NCBI GenBank assembly: GCA_030043155.1
Contig: JASHYE010000326.1
Coordinates: forward strand, 1 to 53,294
Reading direction: 5' to 3'
From: Candidatus Acidiferrales bacterium
GTDB lineage: Bacteria > Acidobacteriota > Terriglobia > Acidoferrales > UBA7541
Length of the DNA: 53,294 nt
Shown here one piece after another: positions 19,338 through 27,819 of this stretch (position 1 is its first letter; the number at the start of each line of letters is the position of its first letter). Below the pieces are notes generated by a model, which saw nothing but the letters and a program-made list of their open reading frames with translations, made no database searches and had not been told where the DNA came from. The position numbers were made by a program, and so were the translations under genes.

Positions 19338-19608
19338 CTCGTGTCGGCCCGGCGATTCCTCATCGCGGATTCTGGAGAATGGTTAAGCTCACGCACAGAT
19401 TTGATTGTGCTGGGAGTTCAAATCCTCGACGAACCCTTGGGTGCAGCTACTATCTGCGAAAGGCAATGGCACATAACGTTGTTGTGCATGCTCGGTGCCT
19501 TGTATTGACCGCGCGGGCAGGAAGATAATCCCGGCCCACAAAAACTGCATCACCAGCTAACCAATCCGGCCATCGGTTTCTTAGCTCTCCTGTGAGAACA
19601 CGTCAAGA
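19338..19608. other. Intergenic stretch between integrase relic and the first fluoride unit
   Basis: About 270 bases with no supportable gene. The part 19371-19435 has tRNA-like fragments (a GGTTAAGC D-loop-like piece, a GCACA/TGTGC stem and GTTCAAATC), but the T stem does not pair, so it is not called as a tRNA. No clear copy of the tRNA-Glu 3' end (expected att repeat) is seen here. Confidence 0.4.
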
Positions 19609-19637
19609 TTGACACAAAGTCTGTAGAGCCTCAGAAT
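19609..19637 (+). promoter_or_regulatory. Promoter of fluoride unit A
   Basis: A perfect -35 TTGACA (19609-19614), a 17-base spacer and -10 CAGAAT (19632-19637). Transcription should begin near 19644, about seven bases before the fluoride aptamer. The same promoter-aptamer spacing is seen at the other three riboswitches, which raises confidence. Confidence 0.65.
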
Positions 19638-19650
19638 ATCGCTTGAGATT

Positions 19651-19723
19651 GGGTGTTGGAGTTCGCCTTAAACCGCCCTATCGGGCAAATAACTCCTACA
19701 AGGGGATTTTCCTGGTAGGGGTT
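19651..19723 (+). promoter_or_regulatory. Fluoride riboswitch A (crcB motif) controlling the MutS-like pair
   Basis: The aptamer is 19651-19700. It matches the crcB motif: P1 GGTG/CGCC, loop strand GGAGTT that forms the pseudoknot with AACTCC (19691-19696), the TTAAACCGC joining region, and a GCCC/GGGC stem-loop. Downstream GTAGGGGTT (19715-19723) can instead pair with AACTCCTAC (19691-19699), extended by AGG/CCT, which would break the pseudoknot. Fluoride binding should therefore prevent this hairpin and switch the unit on. No U tract follows, so the mechanism may not be simple termination. The first gene starts at 19791. Confidence 0.85.
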
Positions 19724-19790
19724 GCTGCTTACAACGATTTCTCCCGCTAGGTTTCAAATCCCCTTTGAATGGCCAAGTCGAGGCTTGCCA

Positions 19791-21332
19791 ATGCACTTTG
19801 AAAGCATCTTATTTCCCCATTCAGGCGAGGACATCCTAAAAACTCAAACTCACGAACTGCCCGACTTCTTCCATGACCTGAATCTCGATCAGATCGTCGT
19901 AGCTATCGCGGCGTTATCGAAGGATTACGACATTGCACCTTTCTACCAGGTGCCCGCCGGCGATTTCGAGACGGTTGTGTATCGGCAAGAAGTCATGCGA
20001 GACCTCGAAGACAAGCTCCTGATGCAAGCGATCAAGGGCTTTTCCGAGGCAATGCGCAAGGTGCGCGAGCGGCTCGCACAGGCAAAGCAAGTCGAATATT
20101 ACAAATACAGCAAAGAGCGCCGTTTCCTCTCCGCAGTCCAGATCTACTGCGAGGCCGTCGAGCAACTGTCCGGCCAATTATGCGCGCTCGAAGTCAAATC
20201 GGAAGGCATGCGACTGTTTTTTGAGTATTTGAAGGACTATACGGCAGCCTCTCCATTTCGCACGCTCCTTACTGACACGACAGAACTGAATTCCCGCCTT
20301 TCGGCCATTCGTTACAGCGTGCTGATTCGGAATCGCGGTGTCACGGTATGCGACGACGATATCGAGAGCGATTACAGCGATGCGGTGGAAATGGCATTTG
20401 AAAAATTCAGGCATGAAGCGGCCCGCCACTATCGGCTCGAAGACCTGATGTGGGAAGGCATGAACCACATCGAAGCACAAGTTCTGGATCGCGTGGCGCT
20501 CCTACATCCAGACGTTTTCCAGTCGCTTGATGAATTCTGTGAAGCACATGCCGATTATCTGGATGCGACCATCTCGCGTTTCGACAAGGAAGTGCAGTTC
20601 TACGTTTCGTATCTCACGTTTATCGAACAGTTTCGGCGAATCGGATTGAGCTTCTGTTTTCCGGAAATCTTGGAAACATCAAAAGAGATCGCCGGCAGCA
20701 ATGCCTTCGATCTTGCATTAGCCAATAAGTTGATTAAAGAAAAGGGGGTCGTCGTCCCAAACGACTTCTTTCTTAGTGGGCCGGAACGCATTTTCGTCGT
20801 TTCTGGGCCAAACCAGGGCGGTAAGACGACGTTCGCACGGATGATCGGCCAGTTGCATTATCTCGCGTGCCTCGGCTGCCCCGTTCCGGGTACTGAGGCG
20901 CGACTTTTCCTTTTTGACCAGCTTTTCACGCATTTCGAACGGCAAGAGAAGATTGCCAGCTTGCGCGGCAAACTACAGGACGACCTGTTTCGTATCCACC
21001 GAATTCTCGATGACGCAACCACCAACAGCCTGATTATCATGAACGAGATGTTCTCCTCGACCGCCGTTAAGGATGCCCTTTATTTGAGCAAAGAGGTGAT
21101 GACAAGAATTTCTGACCTCGATCCGCTCTGCGTGTGGGTTACGTTTCTCGATGAGCTGGCCTCATTCAATCAGAAAACAGTGAGCATGGTCAGCACAGTG
21201 AATCCAGAAAATCCCACCAGTCGCACGTTCCGCCTGGAGCGGCGGTCCGCCGACGGACTTGCCTATGCGATGGCAGTCGCTCAGAAACATCGCATCACTT
21301 ATGAGTCCTTGATGGAGCGAATCAAAGCGTGA
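19791..21332 (+). CDS. MutS-family ATPase, first of a pair, without mismatch-recognition domain
   Basis: The protein has 513 residues from ATG at 19791 (GAGG nearby); a TTG at 19722 in the riboswitch hairpin is unlikely. It has a long helical lever/clamp region (about 1-340) and an ABC-type ATPase domain with Walker A GPNQGGKTTFARMIG and a Walker B-like strand SLIIMNEMFSSTAVKDA, where the usual Asp-Glu is Asn-Glu. It lacks MutS domain I and its Phe-x-Glu mismatch wedge. MutS-like proteins are, to my memory, among genes reported downstream of crcB-motif RNAs. The cellular role is unknown; it could sense or repair damaged nucleic acid, or act like MutS2 on other structures. Confidence 0.88.
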   Translation: MHFESILFPHSGEDILKTQTHELPDFFHDLNLDQIVVAIAALSKDYDIAPFYQVPAGDFETVVYRQEVMRDLEDKLLMQAIKGFSEAMRKVRERLAQAKQVEYYKYSKERRFLSAVQIYCEAVEQLSGQLCALEVKSEGMRLFFEYLKDYTAASPFRTLLTDTTELNSRLSAIRYSVLIRNRGVTVCDDDIESDYSDAVEMAFEKFRHEAARHYRLEDLMWEGMNHIEAQVLDRVALLHPDVFQSLDEFCEAHADYLDATISRFDKEVQFYVSYLTFIEQFRRIGLSFCFPEILETSKEIAGSNAFDLALANKLIKEKGVVVPNDFFLSGPERIFVVSGPNQGGKTTFARMIGQLHYLACLGCPVPGTEARLFLFDQLFTHFERQEKIASLRGKLQDDLFRIHRILDDATTNSLIIMNEMFSSTAVKDALYLSKEVMTRISDLDPLCVWVTFLDELASFNQKTVSMVSTVNPENPTSRTFRLERRSADGLAYAMAVAQKHRITYESLMERIKA

Positions 21333-22894
21333 GACCGCATTTGATGTTTCGCAGCCGCGATTTTGATATCGGTGAATTCCCACGATTCGTGCCGCATCGG
21401 GACCGAAATGTCCCATGGCAGCGATTTTTGACCTCCCATGAGCGCGAACTTGTAGAGGATTTGGAATTACCGACTATGCTGCACGCCATGGCCGGTGGCG
21501 ATGAGTTCCTTTTTGAAGTAGCACGAACGGCAGTCCTGAGTGGTCTGTCGAACGATGCGGAAACGATCCTTTATCGACACGAGGCTTTGCGAGATTGTCT
21601 CAACAATTCTGGCGGAGTTAGGCAACTTTACGACATCGCTGTCTTAGCCCTCGAACGCGCGAGAGACCGGTCTTGGGGCATGTCCAGCCACTACTCCTCT
21701 TCACTTCTATACGGCGCGGTTGGATTACTTGAGGGGTTATCCCACATCCTTAGGCAACTGCGAATATTCTCCGAATCACTGGCTGATCGATTCGACTCAG
21801 AAGCATTCAGGAACCTCTTTGCAATACTGCGTACCGAACTGAGCGACGACTATTTGAAGCTCATTCAGACCCACCTGACAGAATTGAAATTCCGTAAGGG
21901 AACCCTGCTCGGAGCACAGCTTGGTGAATGGAACGAAAGTGCCAACTTAATCCTTCACAGCATGCCTGCTAAGAAACGGAACATCCTGGAGAGGCTTGTC
22001 ACGAGGACGCCCCGGACTTACAGCTTCCGAATAGCTCAGGAGGACGCAACTGGAGCGCGGATTATATCCGATATGACACATCGCGGGATAAGTCGCGTGG
22101 CAATTGCTCTCGCGCAATCCGCTGACCACGTCCTGAGCTTTTTCAAGGTGCTTCGCGCGGAATTGGGTTTTTACGTTTGCTGCTTGAACCTACATGATCG
22201 CCTTGCGGCGCTCCAAGAGCCGGTGTGTTTCCCGAAGCCTGTTTCCGCAGGCTCAAGACAGGCTAGCTTCAGCGCTTTGTACGACGTATGCCTCTCGCTT
22301 CAAATGAAGCGCACAGTTGTGGGCAACACCTGCAATCTGGATGGTAAAAATCTCGTAGTCATAACCGGCCCCAATCAAGGTGGGAAATCGAGCTTCTTGC
22401 GAAGCATTGGCCTGGCGCAGTTAATGATGCAATCTGGAATGTTCGTCGGCGCAGAAGATTTTCGTGCGGAGATATGCCCGGCGTTGTTCACGCATTATAA
22501 ACGGGAAGAAGATGCTTCGATGGAGAGCGGTAAGTTCGATGAAGAACTGGCCAGAATGAGCGAAATCGCCGACCACATCATTCCAGACTCCATGCTGCTC
22601 CTCAACGAGTCGTTCACCGCCACCAACGAGCGCGAAGGATCGGAAATCGCACGGCAGATTGTCTCCGCCCTCTTGGAAAAACGAATCAAGATATTCTTCG
22701 TGACGCACCTCTACGGATTTGCGCGACAGGCGTTCGAGCGAAATTCAGGCCACGCCATTTTCTTGCGCGCCGAGCGTCAGCCGGACGGCGTCAGAACATT
22801 CAAAATGCTCGAAGGCGAGCCTCTCGAAACCAGCTATGGGGCTGACCTTTATCGCGAGATTTTTACTCCCAGTGCAGAACGTCAAGAAGCGTAG
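21329..22894 (+). CDS. MutS-family ATPase, second of the pair
   Basis: The protein has 521 residues and starts at a GTG that overlaps the stop of the first gene (GTGA), so the two are translated together and may form a heterodimer. The layout is the same: about 350 helical residues and an ABC ATPase domain with GPNQGGKSSFLRSIG and SMLLLNESFTATNEREGSEIA, again Asn-Glu in place of Asp-Glu, followed by IFFVTHLYGFARQAF (the conserved histidine loop). No mismatch-recognition domain is present. The pair is similar in plan but clearly diverged, not a recent duplicate. It converges on the pyrophosphatase gene. Confidence 0.88.
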   Translation: MRPHLMFRSRDFDIGEFPRFVPHRDRNVPWQRFLTSHERELVEDLELPTMLHAMAGGDEFLFEVARTAVLSGLSNDAETILYRHEALRDCLNNSGGVRQLYDIAVLALERARDRSWGMSSHYSSSLLYGAVGLLEGLSHILRQLRIFSESLADRFDSEAFRNLFAILRTELSDDYLKLIQTHLTELKFRKGTLLGAQLGEWNESANLILHSMPAKKRNILERLVTRTPRTYSFRIAQEDATGARIISDMTHRGISRVAIALAQSADHVLSFFKVLRAELGFYVCCLNLHDRLAALQEPVCFPKPVSAGSRQASFSALYDVCLSLQMKRTVVGNTCNLDGKNLVVITGPNQGGKSSFLRSIGLAQLMMQSGMFVGAEDFRAEICPALFTHYKREEDASMESGKFDEELARMSEIADHIIPDSMLLLNESFTATNEREGSEIARQIVSALLEKRIKIFFVTHLYGFARQAFERNSGHAIFLRAERQPDGVRTFKMLEGEPLETSYGADLYREIFTPSAERQEA

Positions 22895-22973
22895 TAGGGT
22901 CGTCATTTGGGACCTCAGGTTCGAAACATCACTTTTGCCCGGTAGCGGCGCGATAACATTTTTCTGTCCGGGT

Positions 22974-23519
22974 TTAGACCGCGCGGGCGCTGCTGTATTT
23001 AGCGGCATAGCGCTTCAGCGCAGAGTCAATAATCGGGTACGCATCCTTCGCTGGGCAAATATCCTCGACATCGACTATCTTCTTTTCCAGTTGTTTGTAA
23101 TCCTGAAAAAAACGCCTCAGCATCAAGAGGTAATGTGCGGGAATCTCGGAAGCTTCGTGATACCCGTTGAATTCCGGGTCGCCCGTCGCGACGGCAATGA
23201 TTTTGTGATCGAGAACTCCGGCATCCGTCATAATCATCATCCCAATCGCACGCGCATTTATCACCACCAGAGGAAGAACTGACTCTTGGCAGAGCACAAG
23301 CACGTCCAGGGGATCACCATCTTCCGCAAGCGTGCGGGGTATGAAACCGTAGTTCGCCGGGTAGTACACAGCGGAATACAGAACACGGTCCAGCTTGATT
23401 AAGCCGGTTTCCTTTTCGAGTTCGTATTTCACGTTTGAACCGAGCGGAATTTCAACCACCGCATCAAATTGCTGCGGCACTTTTTTGCCCGGACTAATGT
23501 CGTGCCACGGATGAACCAT
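22974..23519 (-). CDS. ppa: Inorganic pyrophosphatase, family I
   Basis: The protein has 181 residues, the standard length for a soluble bacterial enzyme that splits pyrophosphate to phosphate and drives biosynthesis. Recognised features are VVEIPLGSNVKYELEKETGLIKLDRVLYS, YPANYGFIPRTLAEDGDPLDVLVL with the metal-binding acidic D-x-D-x-x-D pattern, and the DPEFNGY segment. It is the last gene of fluoride unit B. Fluoride is a classical strong inhibitor of this enzyme through the metal site, so making more of it under fluoride makes sense as target replacement. Confidence 0.96.
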   Translation of the reverse strand: MVHPWHDISPGKKVPQQFDAVVEIPLGSNVKYELEKETGLIKLDRVLYSAVYYPANYGFIPRTLAEDGDPLDVLVLCQESVLPLVVINARAIGMMIMTDAGVLDHKIIAVATGDPEFNGYHEASEIPAHYLLMLRRFFQDYKQLEKKIVDVEDICPAKDAYPIIDSALKRYAAKYSSARAV

Positions 23520-23566
23520 CTCAATCCCTACAGATAGATGCCGGCACTAGCTTTTACGCGGCATTT

Positions 23567-25297
23567 TCAATCGCGCAGCTTGAGGACTTCATTCTCCACA
23601 ATTCCGAGGCGTCCAAGGGCAGCCTGCACAGCGGCGGCGCCCGAAGCTTGCGCAGCTTTGGCTCTTGCCAGTGCGCGCTCCGCGACCGCAATCGTTTCAC
23701 GCAGAAGGGTTTTGATATTCGATTCCAGTTTCCTCCGGCTCTCGCGAATGCGCTCGTCCACATCGCTTTGCACCCGAGCGCTGTTGATCTCGAGAAGATT
23801 ATCCAAGAACTCTCGCGCATCGTTCACGATAGCACGCCTCAGGTGCAGGAGACCGCGCACATAGTCAGCAACCAGCAACAAGGGTGATGCGGGTGCAGCC
23901 ACATGTTCCATCACGTGAAAATAAAAGTGAGACTCTGACTGAAATCCCTGTTCCGAGCCGATCTCTTCCGGCAGACCGCCGAAATCAGGTGTGCCTGTAT
24001 TAGCCAGGCGTCGTATAAAATCGTTTCCCATCTCGACAAAACGGCGAACCGTTCGTGTGAACGCATCTTCAGCATGTTTTGCCTCACTATCCAGCCATGG
24101 AACGAGTTCCGCACGAGCTACGTCCTGTGCCAAATGATTCAGCGCGCGGCGATAGCGCGGGCCATTGGACGTAGGAGCTACATGAGCGAGACGTTCTCCA
24201 AAGGCGTGCTGCGCATTCTTTGCCGATGTCTTGAGAAAGACTCTTCGATGTTCCGCGAACATCTCCGATAAGCGCTGTTGCTCGGCGGTTAAAAGCGCAC
24301 CGAGGTCGCGCATCGCCCGCTCCCCATCCGCGACCGCAGTTCGCAAATCAGCCATGCGACGCTCGGATTCCTCTACCGGCCGCAGCAATGCGTTACGCTC
24401 TTCGGCGACAATTGCGAGTAGCTGCTCAGCAGTGCGCCGCAGTCCCCGTTTTGCGGCTGCACGGACCAGGGTGCGCCCGGAGCGCTCAACGAGGCAGGTG
24501 AGCGACTCGATCAGTTCAGGCCAATCTCTCGCTGGGCCGCGATTCTCCAAACGCTCCAATGCGCTAACTTGAAAGATTACGGGCAGGGGTCGTCCCAATC
24601 GCTGCTCCAAGACTTTCCGTGCAAAGGCGACCGCTTCCACGCGCTCGGACTCACTTGTTCGATCTGCCTTGTTCAAAACGAAGATCAGCTCATGCACTTC
24701 CTGGCTCACGGATTGAACCAGTTGAAGTTCGTCGCCCGAAAGCGGCGGGTCCGCTCCGACCAGCACGATTGCGGCGTCAATGTGAGGGATGAACGCACGA
24801 GTCGCCTCGGTATTTCCAGCGTGAACAGAGCCGAGTCCTGGCGTATCCACCAAACACATTCCCGTTTTCAGCAGCGCGTTTGGTGCAAATATTTCCAGCC
24901 CCGAAACTCGTTTTTCATTTCCGGGATTCTTCTCCTCAGAAACATACTCTGCAGTTGCACTGACCGGAATATCTGTCCAATCCGCGCTTTCAAAGCGAAC
25001 CCGCGCGGCAACGGATTCACCGTAGCGGATAATAGTGGGTACCGCGGTGACTGGAACAACACCCATTGGAAGCACTGGCGAGCCGACCAGTGCGTTCAGC
25101 AGAGTTGATTTGCCGCGCTTGAACTGCCCAACGCAGGCAAGATAGAACCTTCCTTCGTATACTCGCTCCGCTATGGATCGCGCGGTCGCGGCGAGTTGGT
25201 CCGCGCCAAAGTCACTCGCGATTTCCGCAACTCTGAGAAGGCCGTCCTCACCGATCACGGCTTGCGGTGTGCTTTGATGAGAATCGGGCAGGTTCAT
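23567..25297 (-). CDS. Dynamin-like GTPase (unit B, second)
   Basis: The protein has 576 residues. G1 is GQFKRGKST (about residues 57-65), the switch region has GVVPVTAVPT, G3 is DTPGLGS and G4 is NKAD. The G domain is followed by a long helical stalk-like region (about 270-576) and no clear transmembrane helix. This matches bacterial dynamin-like proteins, which bind and remodel membranes and often work as unlike pairs. The start lies two bases after the ATPase gene stop, so the two are coupled. Other dynamin-like genes at 28266 and 30552 are diverged paralogs. Confidence 0.88.
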   Translation of the reverse strand: MNLPDSHQSTPQAVIGEDGLLRVAEIASDFGADQLAATARSIAERVYEGRFYLACVGQFKRGKSTLLNALVGSPVLPMGVVPVTAVPTIIRYGESVAARVRFESADWTDIPVSATAEYVSEEKNPGNEKRVSGLEIFAPNALLKTGMCLVDTPGLGSVHAGNTEATRAFIPHIDAAIVLVGADPPLSGDELQLVQSVSQEVHELIFVLNKADRTSESERVEAVAFARKVLEQRLGRPLPVIFQVSALERLENRGPARDWPELIESLTCLVERSGRTLVRAAAKRGLRRTAEQLLAIVAEERNALLRPVEESERRMADLRTAVADGERAMRDLGALLTAEQQRLSEMFAEHRRVFLKTSAKNAQHAFGERLAHVAPTSNGPRYRRALNHLAQDVARAELVPWLDSEAKHAEDAFTRTVRRFVEMGNDFIRRLANTGTPDFGGLPEEIGSEQGFQSESHFYFHVMEHVAAPASPLLLVADYVRGLLHLRRAIVNDAREFLDNLLEINSARVQSDVDERIRESRRKLESNIKTLLRETIAVAERALARAKAAQASGAAAVQAALGRLGIVENEVLKLRD

Positions 25298-25299
25298 TG

Positions 25300-26109
25300 C
25301 TAAAAATTCATCGGGTGGGCGAAACGATTCGCGCCCAATTTCATGACGTAGTCCACATGCACGAGTTTCGTTTTAATCTGCTCGCCGTAGTGGTACCGCC
25401 GATCGGCGGCCAATTCACACATCCCCACTATGGCTCCAGGCAGTCGTTCGCTCATTTGCAGAATCTCTTCGCGAAAACCATCCAAGTCCATAGTGTCGAG
25501 ACCAAATCTGCGGATGCAGGTTTCAAGCAACTCCCGCGCGGCTGATTCCGTCACCGGCCCTAAATGGATTCGATATTCATCCGTCCAGTAGAGGCTCCAG
25601 GCATAACCGATTTCGCGCTGAGTAAATCCTTCTCCGGTGAGATACACCGGTGTTTTGCAGCGGTACATGAACTCCTTCATCGTCCGCACCAACTTCGGTC
25701 CCGACGGTGGAAGATGGTCCAGAAAGAAACGGTATTGACCCTGTTCGGCCGCCGTGAATAGTATCCCGCGTAGTCGCATTGTGGACTGCCTGTTGAGCCA
25801 AGACCGGACAGAACTTGCACGTACTCCGTCTGCATGCACTTTCGTTTGAACAAAAACATCGCCTGCCTCATACAGCTTGCCAACGATATGCTGAACCAGT
25901 TCCCGTCCGGTTCCCACTCCACTCCAGCAGATGCATGACTGATTTTCTTGTCTCGGAAGCTCTTCCACCGCTGTTTTGACCAGGAATGTTTTCCCGGCGC
26001 CTATCGGCCCCCAGATCAGCCGACTCTCGCGCCGATGAATGGCATTCTTCAGTCGGCTGAGTTCGGAATCCCGGCCAATCAGCGAACTGACTGAAATAGC
26101 CACTGGCAT
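25300..26109 (-). CDS. AAA/STAND-like P-loop ATPase
   Basis: The protein has 269 residues. FIGRDSE-like start (SLIGRDSELSRLKNAI) and Walker A GPIGAGKTFLVK (about residues 34-45) match ATPases of the AAA16/Orc1-Cdc6-like type; RFFLDHLPPSG looks like the Walker B strand. GPVTESAARELLETCIRRFG resembles the lid domain start. There is no attached effector domain, so it likely works on a partner, perhaps the dynamin-like GTPase encoded two bases downstream. AGGAGGCAGCG before the ATG supports the start. I do not know its substrate. Confidence 0.75.
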   Translation of the reverse strand: MPVAISVSSLIGRDSELSRLKNAIHRRESRLIWGPIGAGKTFLVKTAVEELPRQENQSCICWSGVGTGRELVQHIVGKLYEAGDVFVQTKVHADGVRASSVRSWLNRQSTMRLRGILFTAAEQGQYRFFLDHLPPSGPKLVRTMKEFMYRCKTPVYLTGEGFTQREIGYAWSLYWTDEYRIHLGPVTESAARELLETCIRRFGLDTMDLDGFREEILQMSERLPGAIVGMCELAADRRYHYGEQIKTKLVHVDYVMKLGANRFAHPMNF

Positions 26110-26159
26110 CGCTGCCTCCTGCCGAACGAGATCGGCACCGTCCCCCTAAACCTTTCACA

Positions 26160-26510
26160 TTAAACCGAGCGGACGCCCTGCTGATGTACATACTTGATAA
26201 CTTCGACTTCCGACATGGCGATCAATCCTTCGTCAACCATTCGATCCAAGATCGGAAGCAGCTTTTCAATCTTTTCTTCGGAATCGATTACGCTGACCAT
26301 CACGGGCGCGTCATGCGAGAACGACAGATGATGCGAGCGCCGAATCAGCGTACTGGCGCCGTATCCCTCGATGCCTCGCAGGACAGTCGCACCCGCAATA
26401 TCTAGTTCCTTGCACTTTTCGATGATCGCGCGATACAGGGGTCGGTTCTCGAATTTGTCATTTTCTCCAAAATGGATTCGCAGCATTCGTGCTCTTCCTT
26501 CGAGCTTCAT
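26160..26510 (-). CDS. DUF190 protein
   Basis: The protein has 116 residues and is one DUF190 domain: LRIHFGENDKFENRPLYRAIIEKCKELDIAGATVLRGIEGYGA, then a strand-helix-strand half ending MSEVEVIKY. The fold is expected to be ferredoxin-like and trimeric, similar to PII signalling proteins. DUF190 genes commonly sit beside crcB, as here. Its start overlaps the stop of the double-DUF190 gene (ATGA). Its function is unknown; a small regulator or ligand-binding partner of CrcB is a reasonable guess. Confidence 0.85.
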   Translation of the reverse strand: MKLEGRARMLRIHFGENDKFENRPLYRAIIEKCKELDIAGATVLRGIEGYGASTLIRRSHHLSFSHDAPVMVSVIDSEEKIEKLLPILDRMVDEGLIAMSEVEVIKYVHQQGVRSV

Positions 26511-27241
26511 TGCCGGGCCTCCTTGCGCCTCTCCTCGGCCTCGAAGTTATGGGTGTACTTGATTATGTCCACGTCGGAAAGCACGACCAGCCCTTGCTGC
26601 ACCATGTCATCCAAGATTGGAAAGAAAGCGCGTAGTTTTTCTTCTGTCTCCACCACCGACAGCAAGACTGGGCGGTCGTGGGACACCTCCCATGCGCCAC
26701 TTGCCGTGAGACGCCGATTCGCACCATAACCCAGCAGGCACTGATAAACGGTGACTCCCGCGATGTCGTTGGCTCGCATGCTTTCAACAAGGGCTTTATA
26801 GAGCGGTTTATCACGCCATTTGTCTTTTTCGCCGACATAGATGCGCATCAATTTGGCTTTTCCCTGGCGCCTTAGCGCAGGCATTGTCGGTTGGGGGCTT
26901 CCTTTTGAGGAGACTGAGGAAGGCTTTTCCACCGTGGTGTCCTGAATCTCGATCAGACCCGTTCCGACCATGTCGTGAAGCTTGGGAAGAAGCTCCTGCA
27001 CCTTTTCTGGCGATTCAATGAACTCGACCTTTATGGGTAGATTCTCCGTCAGCCGAAGGATACGAGTGCTATGAAGATGGTGGTCCGCACCGAACCCTGC
27101 AATCCCGCGAACCACGTTTGCCCCGGAGACGCCACGGTAGAACAGGTAATCCAGAATGGCCGAATAGACGGAGTGGCCGTGATAGTGGTGATCCTCGCCT
27201 ACGTAAATGCTTACCTTTTTTGCCGGTCCCGATTTGAGCAT
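26507..27241 (-). CDS. Protein with two fused DUF190 domains
   Basis: The protein has 244 residues. The first DUF190 domain (about 6-100) has VSIYVGEDHHYHGHSVYSAILDYLFYRGVSGANVVRGIAGFGA in outline, and the second (about 128-232) has LMRIYVGEKDKWRDKPLYKALVESMRANDIAGVTVYQCLLGYGA in outline. A 25-residue Ser/Pro-rich linker joins them. With the single-domain protein encoded next, the operon carries three DUF190 units. The start has GAGGAG four bases upstream and lies inside the end of the Cys-rich gene, overlapping it by 31 bases. Confidence 0.85.
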   Translation of the reverse strand: MLKSGPAKKVSIYVGEDHHYHGHSVYSAILDYLFYRGVSGANVVRGIAGFGADHHLHSTRILRLTENLPIKVEFIESPEKVQELLPKLHDMVGTGLIEIQDTTVEKPSSVSSKGSPQPTMPALRRQGKAKLMRIYVGEKDKWRDKPLYKALVESMRANDIAGVTVYQCLLGYGANRRLTASGAWEVSHDRPVLLSVVETEEKLRAFFPILDDMVQQGLVVLSDVDIIKYTHNFEAEERRKEARQ

Positions 27242-27819
27242 GGGGCCTCCTCATGAGAGATGCCGCGCTGGGAAAAGAGAAATTCTGCTGCGTGCCCGAG
27301 AACACCACCTCCGACGTGGTTGCCTGCTTCTGCGATCTTTGCGAAGGCAGCCAGATCTGCTTCCAAGTCGCGGGACCTTCTCGCAACAATGCGTGCGAGA
27401 GTGCCTTGCGACGAGGCTGGTAAACGCGTCGAAAGCTCGATTCCATGTGCAAGGCAGACAGTTCCGTGCCCCTCCATAAGCTCGGTGACTGTTGAATTGC
27501 TAAATTGCTCGGCAAAATCCGCAAGGACTGTCTTCTCCTCCTCGCAAATTTCTCGACAAAAATCGCACGGAACCGGCGCAACCGTTTTTGCGTCTTTCCA
27601 GAGCTGAAGCAAATTGCGAAAAACTCCTGCCGCGACATCGGCACGCGCTGCTCTAGCGAGAAGCCAACCGTGGTAATTACAGAAATGCGCCGCCTCACGC
27701 GCTCTCGCGCTTTCAAGCAAGGAAGACTCAAAATCCTTCAGCGCATTACAAACGGGGCACCTGTTTTTTTCGACAGCATGTGCTATTCCGGCATACGATA
27801 TGGCTCTAACGGCTTTCAT
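27211..27819 (-). CDS. Cysteine-rich protein with CxxC and CxxH motifs
   Basis: The protein has 202 residues from ATG at 27819, which overlaps the crcB stop (ATGA) and has GGGAGAG upstream; an extension to 27852 lies inside crcB. It carries RCPVCNALKDFE, AHFCNYHGWLL, CDFCREICEEE and TVCLAHGIEL, a repeated C-x2-C...C-x2-H pattern that should bind zinc or another metal. The same pattern is at the C-terminus of the GTPase at 30552 (CPICERV, FCAWHTW, CPVCKVA, LCVPHLEIL). The two may interact or share a ligand. No enzymatic motif is seen. Confidence 0.75.
   Translation of the reverse strand: MKAVRAISYAGIAHAVEKNRCPVCNALKDFESSLLESARAREAAHFCNYHGWLLARAARADVAAGVFRNLLQLWKDAKTVAPVPCDFCREICEEEKTVLADFAEQFSNSTVTELMEGHGTVCLAHGIELSTRLPASSQGTLARIVARRSRDLEADLAAFAKIAEAGNHVGGGVLGHAAEFLFSQRGISHEEAPCSNRDRQKR

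Noticed and set aside
19371..19440. tRNA-like fragments downstream of the integrase relic
   Set aside because: A D-loop-like GGTTAAGC, a GCACA/TGTGC stem and GTTCAAATC are in order, but the anticodon loop has eight bases, the T stem does not pair and no acceptor stem is found. At most it is a decayed tRNA.
19791..22894. Canonical DNA mismatch repair MutS
   Set aside because: Both proteins are about 515 residues, lack domain I and the Phe-x-Glu motif, and no MutL is present.
22895..22973. Possible terminator between the convergent MutS-like and pyrophosphatase genes
   Set aside because: CCCGG and CCGGG can pair but the loop is about 27 bases long and the stem is only five pairs.
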